A stretch of DNA of 5,037 bases from Lachnospiraceae bacterium UBA3826 (GTDB lineage Bacteria > Bacillota > Clostridia > Lachnospirales > Lachnospiraceae): positions 1 through 5,037 of the forward strand of contig DGII01000079.1 of the NCBI GenBank assembly GCA_002393095.1, written 5' to 3'. The position numbers and the translations under genes are program-made. Below the pieces are notes generated by a model that worked only from the letters and a program-made list of their open reading frames with translations, ran no database searches and was not told the origin of the DNA. Positions 1 through 5,037 of this stretch are shown here, piece by piece (position 1 is the stretch's first letter; the number at the start of each line of letters is the position of its first letter).

Positions 1-138
1 AAACAGCAGGATGAGGATGTTCTTTCTTACGCACTCTTCCCTCAGGTTGCCCTGGACTTCTTCAAGTATCGTCAGGCACAGCAGACATCTGTTGATGTAG
101 CTAAGGCTGATACAGCCAACAAGGCATACCCGGTATAG
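1..138 (+). CDS. oadA: Oxaloacetate decarboxylase alpha / pyruvate carboxylase subunit B-type protein, C-terminal end (partial)
   Basis: This is the 3' end of a gene that begins before the window: 45 codons in frame 1, ending in TAG. The peptide starts KQQDEDVLSYALFPQVALDF, continues with a short FFKYR segment and ends in KAYPV. The DEDVLSYALFPQVA-FF-R pattern is typical of the end of the conserved carboxyltransferase domain in OadA and PycB proteins. These move a carboxyl group between carboxybiotin and pyruvate/oxaloacetate in the cytoplasm or at a membrane decarboxylase. No biotinyl-lysine domain (a MKM motif) follows, so this is the short form in which the biotin carrier is a separate protein. 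I cannot tell OadA from PycB from this fragment. The family call is fairly secure, the exact subunit name less so. No standard terminator follows directly. Confidence 0.8.
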   Translation, partial: KQQDEDVLSYALFPQVALDFFKYRQAQQTSVDVAKADTANKAYPV

Positions 139-161
139 TATTTCTTATCTGAGTAATCAGA

Positions 162-378
162 GATAAAAAAATAATACACCCACAGTCCGAATCGGTTCGG
201 CAAGTATTATTATAAAAATGCACTTAGTTTATAGGCTTTTTACGAGCCGCCTCCAATCGCATCCATGCGATGAGTCGGCTAAAAGGCACATCCCTGTGCC
301 TTTTGCTCTGGTCATATACGCATTTTTAAATAATACTAAGCCTCACCTAAAGGACATGTGGGTGTATTATATTTTATC
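162..378 (+). repeat. Structured intergenic element 1 (nested inverted repeats, candidate structured RNA)
   Basis: A stretch of about 217 nt that is almost entirely self-complementary. The closing stem pairs 171-184 with 357-370 (14 perfect base pairs) and can extend through 185-188/352-355 with A356 bulged. A second stem pairs 203-211 with 329-337 and 213-221 with 320-328: 18 pairs with a single bulged A at 212. Two hairpins sit in the terminal region. One is 245-280, with its tip at GCATCCATGC (259-268). The other is 281-304, with its tip at ACATCCCTGT (288-297). A small hairpin, 187-191/196-200, lies on the 5' side. The element resembles element 2 in reverse orientation. The strand given is the one with the CATCC-type tips; the true transcribed strand is not known. 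It could be a structured RNA, or a mobile or binding element acting as DNA. I see no coding potential. Confidence 0.7.
281..304 (+). terminator. Perfect 10-bp hairpin with U tract; possible terminator
   Basis: Positions 281-290 pair perfectly with 295-304 around the loop TCCC. The AAAA/TTTT ends flank a GGCACA/TGTGCC core, as in a two-way intrinsic terminator, and this is the best terminator-like site downstream of the upstream carboxylase gene. Two points count against it. The T tract is only four long. The matching hairpin in element 2 (484-492/499-507) has no T tract but keeps the same tip, so the tip rather than termination may be what is conserved. Confidence 0.35.
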
Positions 379-403
379 CTCCGATAATTTCATATATATA
401 AAT

Positions 404-630
404 GGCATGAGGCGAAAAAGAATGCACCGGATTCACTTTCAACCGAGGCGTAATAACATAGAAAATGCCAAATACACAAGGGATGGAAGTACAGGGATGT
501 ACTTCCAAGCCGCCTCACGGCATGGATGCCGTTGGCGGCGACCCGTAAAGGGATATATACCATATGCATTTTCGTTATGTTATTAGCCGCAGGTTGCGTG
601 AAGCAGGTGCATCTTTTATCGCCTCATGCC
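404..630 (-). repeat. Structured intergenic element 2, inverted relative to element 1
   Basis: About 227 nt. The closing arms 404-428 and 606-630 match over 25 positions: 22 Watson-Crick pairs, one G-U, and mismatches at 416/618 and 421/613. Further in, 432-436 pairs with 598-602, 440-444 with 592-596, 451-459 with 577-585, and 462-468 with 566-572. The terminal region holds hairpin 484-507 (9 bp, tip ACAGGGATGT at 491-500) and hairpin 509-539 (GCCGCC/GGCGGC outside, CGGCAT/ATGCCG inside, tip GCATGGATGC at 520-529). A small stem, 542-544/550-552, closes a loop reading TTTAC on the minus strand. Read on the minus strand, the parts come in the same order as in element 1 with identical tip decamers, so I place it on the minus strand. 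Function and transcribed strand are unknown. Confidence 0.7.
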
Positions 631-661
631 TTGCGACATTTAAGAAATATTATTTTGAGGA

Positions 662-693
662 TTGAATTGTAGGATTACATGTGTTATTATAAT
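662..693 (+). promoter_or_regulatory. Likely sigma-70/SigA-type promoter for the regulator-led operon
   Basis: TTGAAT at 662-667 lies 17 nt ahead of TATTAT (685-690), which overlaps a perfect TATAAT at 688-693. Either register would put the transcription start near 697-700, giving a short leader before the GGAGGT site at 711. The palindrome ACATGT (677-682) sits in the spacer and could be part of an operator for the TetR-family product, but it is too short to rely on. The promoter lies just downstream of element 2, so its transcripts would not include that element. Confidence 0.55.
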
Positions 694-710
694 AGGGCAA
701 AATATGATTT

Positions 711-716
711 GGAGGT
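711..716 (+). promoter_or_regulatory. Ribosome binding site that fixes the TetR start
   Basis: GGAGGT ends 7 nt before the ATG at 724, which is optimal spacing. An in-frame ATG at 679 would add 15 residues, but it lies inside the promoter region ahead of the predicted transcription start and has no comparable site. Confidence 0.8.
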
Positions 717-723
717 GGATTAT

Positions 724-1269
724 ATGCCACGTAAGGAGACAATTACCAGAGATTATCTGATCGAGACGGCTTTCACGCTGGCTAAACAGGAGGGCGTGGA
801 AAATGTGACGGCAAGGAAGCTTGCGGCTAAGGCGGGATGTTCTACTCAGCCTATATTCAGATTATATGACAATATGGAGGATCTTCTTAAGGAGGTCTTC
901 TACAGATCGTGTGAGTTCTTCTCATATTATGTTGAGAAGATGAGTAAGAGTCACGAGGAACCCTTTGTGGATCTGGGACTTGTATATATTAAGTTTGCGA
1001 CTGATGAACCGCACCTTTTTAAGATGCTTTTTTTAAGCGACAAAAGGTTTGACAGGTCGATGTATGAGATACTTAACGGAGATAAGGCGGTGGTCGCCGA
1101 GCAGATGAACAAGGCTAAGGCTGCCGGCTGCGCCAATAGCGGAGATCTTTTCACAAAGATGTGGATATTCATTCATGGTGCGGCCTGCATGAGCATCACG
1201 GGTGACTATGATCTGGGAGAAGAAGACACTGTTAAGCTCCTTATCGATACATATAAGGCATACAAGTAA
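724..1269 (+). CDS. TetR/AcrR-family transcriptional regulator
   Basis: A 181-residue cytoplasmic DNA-binding protein of typical TetR size. The N-terminal three-helix domain spans about residues 7-55. Its helix-turn-helix at about 28-47 reads VTARKLAAKAGCSTQPIFRL and is followed by the usual LY-N-EDLL segment. The rest should be the helical ligand-binding and dimer domain. Near the C-terminus W147 and the pair H151-G152 give a W-x3-HG pattern seen in one class of TetR C-terminal domains. TetR proteins are mostly repressors released by a small ligand, and the first gene of an operon often controls itself; both are inferences here. The start at 724 is chosen for its GGAGGT site and because the longer form would overlap the promoter. 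Only 10 nt separate its stop from the RpiR-type gene, so the two are probably co-transcribed. The ligand and targets cannot be told. Confidence 0.9.
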   Translation: MPRKETITRDYLIETAFTLAKQEGVENVTARKLAAKAGCSTQPIFRLYDNMEDLLKEVFYRSCEFFSYYVEKMSKSHEEPFVDLGLVYIKFATDEPHLFKMLFLSDKRFDRSMYEILNGDKAVVAEQMNKAKAAGCANSGDLFTKMWIFIHGAACMSITGDYDLGEEDTVKLLIDTYKAYK

Positions 1270-1279
1270 AGCGTGGTGA

Positions 1280-2218
1280 ATGATGAATCCGGGTACTGAT
1301 GTAATACAGATAATAGATGAGCATTTTCCCAAGATGAGCAAGGGTCATAAGGCCATTGCGGGTTATATAAAGGAGCATTATGACGAGGCGGTATTTCTTA
1401 CCGCTGCCAAGATAGGACAGGGACTTGGAATAAGCGAATCGACGGTTGTCAGGTTCGCTTCTTCGCTTGGATATAAAGGATTCCCTGAATTTCAGGCGGC
1501 ATTGGCAGACTGGGTCAAGAATAAACTGAATACCGTACAGAAGGTCAGTGCTAAGTATGGAAGAAGCACGCAGTCAGAGATACTTTCTTCGGTTCTGAAC
1601 GGTGATATAGAGAAGATTCAGGATACGCTTGCGGATATTGATCCGGATGCCTTCGAGGATGCCGTGGACATGATACTTGCGGCTGAGAATGTATATGTGG
1701 TGGGCTTAAGAAGCTGCGAACCCCTTGCTGATTTCTTAAGCTTCTATCTGAACATGATCAGAGGCAATGTTAATCTCATAAGGACCACAAGCGTCAGTGA
1801 GACCTTCGAGCAGATGATAAGGGTGAGCTCCAAGGACTGTGTCATAGGCATAAGCTTCCCAAGATATTCCATGAGGACACTTAAGGTCATGGAATTTGCC
1901 AGAGACAGGAATGCGAGGATAATATCCATCACGGATAATCAGTATTCGCCCATGTGTATGTACAGCTCATGTCATCTCTTCGCCAGAAGCGATATGGTAT
2001 CTATCGTAGATTCTCTTGTGGCTCCTCTTAGTGTCATCAATGCGCTTGTGGTTGCTCTGTGCTTAAAGGCGCCGGACGAGGTCAAGAATAACCTTGAAGC
2101 GCTTGAGAGTACATGGAGTAATTATCAGGTATACTTAAGTGATGAGATCAACTTCATAGATGATGAGCCGATGCTTGACTATTCGCTTCATAAGGACCTT
2201 ATGGGGGATAAAAAGTGA
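1280..2218 (+). CDS. MurR/RpiR-family transcriptional regulator (HTH + SIS domain)
   Basis: 312 residues with the standard two-domain plan. The N-terminal HTH_6 domain covers about residues 5-80, with the helix-turn-helix around 42-62 (TAAKIGQGLGISESTVVRFA) followed by the family's LGYKGFPEFQ segment. A SIS domain runs from about 136 (NVYVVGLRS) to 262 and includes ISFPRYSMRT at 191-200 and ISITDN at 215-220. SIS domains of this family bind phosphorylated sugars, and members repress or activate sugar and cell-wall-sugar genes. The ligand here is unknown. A C-terminal tail of some 30-40 residues makes it slightly longer than many members. The start is uncertain: ATG codons occur at 1280 and 1283, both behind a weak GGTGA, so coupling to the preceding TetR gene is possible. 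The stop codon overlaps the GTG start of the next gene by 4 nt, which points to translational coupling. Confidence 0.92.
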   Translation: MMNPGTDVIQIIDEHFPKMSKGHKAIAGYIKEHYDEAVFLTAAKIGQGLGISESTVVRFASSLGYKGFPEFQAALADWVKNKLNTVQKVSAKYGRSTQSEILSSVLNGDIEKIQDTLADIDPDAFEDAVDMILAAENVYVVGLRSCEPLADFLSFYLNMIRGNVNLIRTTSVSETFEQMIRVSSKDCVIGISFPRYSMRTLKVMEFARDRNARIISITDNQYSPMCMYSSCHLFARSDMVSIVDSLVAPLSVINALVVALCLKAPDEVKNNLEALESTWSNYQVYLSDEINFIDDEPMLDYSLHKDLMGDKK

Positions 2219-3552
2219 GAAGATGTGTGGTCATAGGCGGAGGCGCAGCCGGGATGATGGCGGCATACAGTGCCAAAGTAAGCGGTGGTTTTGATGAAGT
2301 GCTTTTGCTTGAGAAAAATGAGAAGCTCGGCAAAAAGGTATATATCACCGGCAAGGGCAGATGCAATGTGACCAATGCATGCAGCAACGAAGAATTTTTT
2401 AATAATGTCGTGAGTAATCCGAAGTTTTTATACAGCGCATATTATGGCTTTGATAATAATGCGCTGATGAGGCTTATAGAGGATAACGGCTGTCCGCTTA
2501 AGACGGAACGGGGGAACAGGGTTTTCCCGGTATCCGATCATTCATCCGATATAATCAAGGCCATGTCTGACGTTTTAAAAAAAGCGGGTGTCAAGGTAAG
2601 GCTTAATACGGAGGTCAGAGAAATACTGACCGGGCCTATACGGGATGCATCTATAAAAGAAAGCCCGGTATTAAGAGAAGACGGTATGATATCTGACAAG
2701 GATAATCCGGCTGATGGCAAGAGAGTAACCGGAATAGTACTTAAGACGGGTGAAAAAAAAGACTGCGACAGGGTAGTTATCGCTACGGGAGGGCTGTCTT
2801 ATCCGTCTACCGGCTCTACCGGTGACGGACACAGGATGCTTAAGAGGCTTGGACATACTGTTACGGATTGCAGACCTGCACTTGTGCCATTAGAAGTAAA
2901 AGAGGTTGACGAATGTATGTTGATGCAGGGCCTTGCGCTTAAAAATGTGAGCTTAAGGTTAAGCAGAGCATCAAAGAAAAAGTCCATATACGATGGCTTC
3001 GGAGAGATGCTTTTCACTCACTTCGGCGTAAGCGGCCCCTTGATCCTAAGTGCAAGCAGCCATTACGGACAAAGTGTTAAAGGGACAGTCTCGGAGGCAG
3101 AGGATATCATCCTGCATATAGACTTAAAGCCGGCACTTAGTCATGAACAGCTTGACTTAAGGATGCTTCGTGATTTTGATGCTGCCAAGAATAAGAGTAT
3201 ACACAATGTGATGGGCGGATTGCTTCCCGGAAGTATGATTCCCGTAATACTTAAGAGATGTAATATTTCACCGGATAAGAAGATCAATGAGATCACAAAG
3301 CAGGAGAGAGATGCTCTTACGGATACCATCAAGGACTATTCATTACATGTAACAGGCACCCGTGATTACAATGAGGCGATAATCACACAGGGCGGTGTGA
3401 ATGTGAAGGAGATCAATCCCTCAACCATGGAATCAAAGCTTATAAAGGGATTATATATAGCCGGAGAGCTTCTGGATGTTGATGCTCTGACCGGCGGATT
3501 CAATCTGCAGATAGCGTGGAGCACGGGATATCTGGCCGGTGAAATAATATAG
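2215..3552 (+). CDS. HI0933/YhiN/BaiN-type NAD(P)/FAD-dependent oxidoreductase
   Basis: A 445-residue flavoprotein. The N-terminal dinucleotide-binding fold has VVIGGGAAGMMAA (GxGxxG at 8-13), with E33 at the end of the second strand, where the FAD ribose is normally held. Family signatures follow: KLGKKVYITGKGRCNVTN (37-54), ATGGLSYPSTGSTGDGH (190-206), FTHFGVSGP (267-275), and a C-terminal FAD-binding stretch from GLYIAGELLDVD at 412 through TGGFNLQIAWSTGYLAG. Members include E. coli YhiN and BaiN, which has been linked to bile acid dehydroxylation. The physiological role of most members is unproven, so no substrate is claimed. The start is GTG 2215, with GGGGG at 2203-2207 and 7 nt spacing, overlapping the previous stop by 4 nt. 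Residues about 140-168 are a polar insertion between the strands ahead of the ATGG motif, and this explains the slightly large size. It is probably soluble; no signal or membrane segment is seen. Confidence 0.93.
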   Translation: MRRCVVIGGGAAGMMAAYSAKVSGGFDEVLLLEKNEKLGKKVYITGKGRCNVTNACSNEEFFNNVVSNPKFLYSAYYGFDNNALMRLIEDNGCPLKTERGNRVFPVSDHSSDIIKAMSDVLKKAGVKVRLNTEVREILTGPIRDASIKESPVLREDGMISDKDNPADGKRVTGIVLKTGEKKDCDRVVIATGGLSYPSTGSTGDGHRMLKRLGHTVTDCRPALVPLEVKEVDECMLMQGLALKNVSLRLSRASKKKSIYDGFGEMLFTHFGVSGPLILSASSHYGQSVKGTVSEAEDIILHIDLKPALSHEQLDLRMLRDFDAAKNKSIHNVMGGLLPGSMIPVILKRCNISPDKKINEITKQERDALTDTIKDYSLHVTGTRDYNEAIITQGGVNVKEINPSTMESKLIKGLYIAGELLDVDALTGGFNLQIAWSTGYLAGEII

Positions 3553-3588
3553 TTGAAGAGCTCGCCATAACGGAGAATGAGGAATAAA

Positions 3589-3594
3589 TATAAT
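3589..3594 (+). promoter_or_regulatory. Possible internal -10 element ahead of cmk
   Basis: A perfect TATAAT sits 21 nt before the cmk start in the only sizeable gap of the operon. Transcription starting near 3600 would leave a short leader containing the AAAGGAG site. No good -35 is present at 16-18 nt (the position reads CATAAC), so this may be chance in A/T-rich sequence. Confidence 0.25.
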
Positions 3595-3604
3595 GGACAG
3601 AGCG

Positions 3605-3611
3605 AAAGGAG
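3605..3611 (+). promoter_or_regulatory. Ribosome binding site that fixes the cmk start
   Basis: AAAGGAG ends 4 nt before ATG 3616. An in-frame ATG at 3577 would add 13 residues that are not part of the kinase fold, since cytidylate kinases normally begin just ahead of the first beta strand (IAIDGP). Confidence 0.7.
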
Positions 3612-3615
3612 AGAT

Positions 3616-4266
3616 ATGAACATAGCGATCGACGGGCCCGCAGGAGCGGGTAAAAGCACAATAGCCAGGAAAATTGCAAAAAAGCTTGGTTATATCTATG
3701 TGGATACGGGAGCAATGTACAGGGCAATGGCACTGTACTTTATAAGAGCAGGAGTAAGCGCCGATGACACGGCTTCGATAGATACGGGATGTGAAAATGC
3801 CGATATCAGCATCGAGTACAGGAACGGTGAGCAGGCAGTCATACTTAACGGTGAGGATGTTACCGGTATGCTTCGTACCGAAGAGGTGGGGAATATGGCT
3901 TCAGCCACCTCCGTCAACGGCAATGTGCGTAAGAAGCTTGTGCAGCTTCAGCAGAAGCTTGCGGCAAAAGCCGATGTTGTAATGGACGGAAGAGATATAG
4001 GGACCGTGGTGCTTCCGGATGCAGAGGTCAAGGTCTTCCTTACTGCAAGCAGTGCTGTAAGGGCTAAGAGAAGATATGATGAGCTTGTGGCTAAGGGTGA
4101 GTCGCCTGATATTAATAAGATCGAGGCGGACATCATAGAGCGTGATGAGAGAGACATGAATCGTGAGATATCACCGCTTCGTCAGGCGGATGATGCGACG
4201 CTCATAGACAGCTCATATATGACGATCGAAGAGGTCGTCAATGCGGTAGTGGAACTTCTGCCATAG
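3616..4266 (+). CDS. cmk: Cytidylate kinase (CMP/dCMP kinase)
   Basis: A 216-residue cytoplasmic enzyme of normal bacterial length that transfers phosphate from ATP to CMP or dCMP, feeding CTP and dCTP synthesis. The P-loop GPAGAGKST lies at 7-15 in the context NIAIDGPAGAGKST. YVDTGAMYRA (28-37) is the NMP-binding entry typical of CMP kinases. MDGRDIGTVVLPDA (123-136) carries the conserved GRDIGT substrate-binding segment. The LID-like arginine-rich region RAKRRYDEL (149-157) and RDERDMNREISPL (176-188) complete the set, and all expected key residues are present. It lies 63 nt after the flavoprotein gene and 19 nt before ispH. cmk next to ispH is a familiar arrangement in Clostridia and supports both calls. 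It could be expressed from the operon promoter or partly from the weak -10 element at 3589. Confidence 0.96.
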   Translation: MNIAIDGPAGAGKSTIARKIAKKLGYIYVDTGAMYRAMALYFIRAGVSADDTASIDTGCENADISIEYRNGEQAVILNGEDVTGMLRTEEVGNMASATSVNGNVRKKLVQLQQKLAAKADVVMDGRDIGTVVLPDAEVKVFLTASSAVRAKRRYDELVAKGESPDINKIEADIIERDERDMNREISPLRQADDATLIDSSYMTIEEVVNAVVELLP

Positions 4267-4285
4267 ATTTGGAGGATGTGATTAT

Positions 4286-5037
4286 ATGCAGACAGAGCTT
4301 GCAAAGCATGCCGGATTCTGTTTTGGTGTTGATAAAGCTGTAGAGATAGTTAAGACAGAGATCGATAAAGGGGGAGAACGCCCGATATATACCTATGGTC
4401 CCATCATTCATAACGAGCAGGTTGTCTCGGCTTTTGAAAAAGAGGGAGTCAAGGCGATAGATGAGGATGATATCGATAAGGTTCCTCCGGGGATAATGAT
4501 ACTTCGAAGCCACGGTGTGTCAAGAGAGGCGGAAGCAAGACTTAAGGCTGCGGGCTTTGAGATAACAGATGCCACCTGTCCGTTCGTTAAGAGAATACAC
4601 AGGACTGTAGATAAGGAAAGCAGGAACGGAGGGAATATAATAATAATCGGAGACAAGGATCACCCGGAGGTGCAGGGTATCATGGGGTGGTGCAATACCA
4701 AGCCGTACTGTATCACAGATATATCGGAGGCGGATGGGATACCCTATCCGAAAGATGAGAAGATCACGATTGTCTCACAGACTACATTTAATTATAATAA
4801 ATTTCAAGAAATAGTTGATTATATCGACAAAAAAGGTTATTATATTAATGTTGTGAATACTATATGCAATGCTACCGAAGAAAGGCAGGAAGCAGCCGGA
4901 GAGCTGGCTGAGCGGGCGGATTGCATGATAGTGATAGGAGGATCGAACAGTTCGAATTCCCGTAAATTATACGAGATATGCCGGGAGAAATGTGAGATCA
5001 CCTATTTTATACAGACACTGGATGACTTGCATTTAGA
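4286..5037 (+). CDS. ispH: 4-hydroxy-3-methylbut-2-enyl diphosphate reductase, N-terminal 250 residues (partial)
   Basis: The gene opens at ATG 4286, behind GGAGG at 4271-4275 (10 nt spacing), and runs off the window without a stop. IspH is an iron-sulfur enzyme that reduces HMBPP to isopentenyl and dimethylallyl diphosphate in the last step of the MEP pathway. All three cluster cysteines are visible: C12 in AGFCFGV, C98 in DATCPFV and C194 in NTICNATEERQ. Active-site elements are also present: H42 in GPIIHNEQV, H76 in RSHGV, H126 and E128 in DHPEVQG, T167 in SQTTF, and S220-N221-S222 in GGSNSSNSRKL. The visible part covers nearly all of the catalytic domain. In many Clostridia the gene continues into a fused ribosomal protein S1 region; whether this one does cannot be seen. 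Confidence 0.96.
   Translation, partial: MQTELAKHAGFCFGVDKAVEIVKTEIDKGGERPIYTYGPIIHNEQVVSAFEKEGVKAIDEDDIDKVPPGIMILRSHGVSREAEARLKAAGFEITDATCPFVKRIHRTVDKESRNGGNIIIIGDKDHPEVQGIMGWCNTKPYCITDISEADGIPYPKDEKITIVSQTTFNYNKFQEIVDYIDKKGYYINVVNTICNATEERQEAAGELAERADCMIVIGGSNSSNSRKLYEICREKCEITYFIQTLDDLHL

Noticed and set aside
145..166. Hairpin TTATCT/AGATAA just after the carboxylase stop
   Set aside because: Only a 6-bp A/T-rich stem, followed by an A tract rather than a T tract on the + strand, so it does not fit an intrinsic terminator for the upstream gene.
218..586. Open frame of 122 codons on the + strand across both folded elements
   Set aside because: It has no ribosome binding site, resembles no known protein, is rich in H, R, C and W, and lies wholly over the nested inverted repeats. 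It is most likely a by-product of the structured sequence.
171..630. CRISPR array or integron attC array as explanation for the repeats
   Set aside because: There are only two copies, in opposite orientation, with no regular spacers, no cas genes and no integrase or core-site motifs visible.
679..723. N-terminal extension of the TetR gene from ATG 679
   Set aside because: It overlaps the predicted promoter and lacks a ribosome binding site, while ATG 724 has an ideal GGAGGT.
1033..1341. Minus-strand open frame of 102 codons opposite the TetR and RpiR genes
   Set aside because: It is a shadow of the coding strand with no ribosome binding site or recognisable domain. The other minus-strand frames over the genes were dismissed for the same reason.
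3577..3615. N-terminal extension of cmk from ATG 3577
   Set aside because: The 13 added residues do not belong to the kinase fold, and ATG 3616 has AAAGGAG close upstream.

Overview
The window looks like a chromosomal segment from a Lachnospiraceae-type Firmicute, perhaps Butyrivibrio-like. The grounds are moderate GC content, heavy use of ATA, AGA/AGG and CTT codons, strong GGAGG-type ribosome binding sites, and a tight gene run of RpiR-type regulator, HI0933/BaiN-type flavoprotein, cmk and ispH. This assignment is inferred from gene content and style, not from a search.

Layout. Positions 1-138 are the last 45 codons of a biotin-dependent carboxylase/decarboxylase transferase subunit (OadA/PycB type). 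Positions 139-723 hold no convincing gene. They contain two large, densely folded inverted-repeat elements (about 162-378 and 404-630), followed by a promoter and ribosome binding site. From 724 to the right edge five genes run on the + strand: a TetR-family regulator, an RpiR-family regulator, a HI0933/YhiN/BaiN-type FAD oxidoreductase, cytidylate kinase (cmk), and the first 250 codons of ispH, which is cut by the window edge. Gaps are 10, -4, 63 and 19 nt, and no terminator is visible between them. One transcription unit is likely, with a possible extra -10 element just ahead of cmk.

How the genes fit together. cmk supplies CDP/dCDP for nucleotide synthesis and ispH carries out the last step of the MEP isoprenoid pathway. 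The flavoprotein belongs to a widespread family of unsettled function. The two leading regulators are of classes that usually sense a small ligand and a phosphosugar; their targets cannot be read from the sequence, but they could affect the housekeeping genes downstream by co-transcription.

The most unusual content is the intergenic pair. Each element has a long closing stem, then a second long stem ending in AAAATGC/GCATTTT, then adjacent hairpins in the terminal loop. Element 2, read on the minus strand, has the same order of parts as element 1 on the plus strand. The hairpin tips carry identical decamers (GCATCCATGC and ACATCCCTGT), while most of the supporting stems differ in sequence yet still pair. 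Conserved tips on diverged but pairing stems suggest selection on a folded RNA or on folded single-stranded DNA. I cannot assign the pair to a named family.
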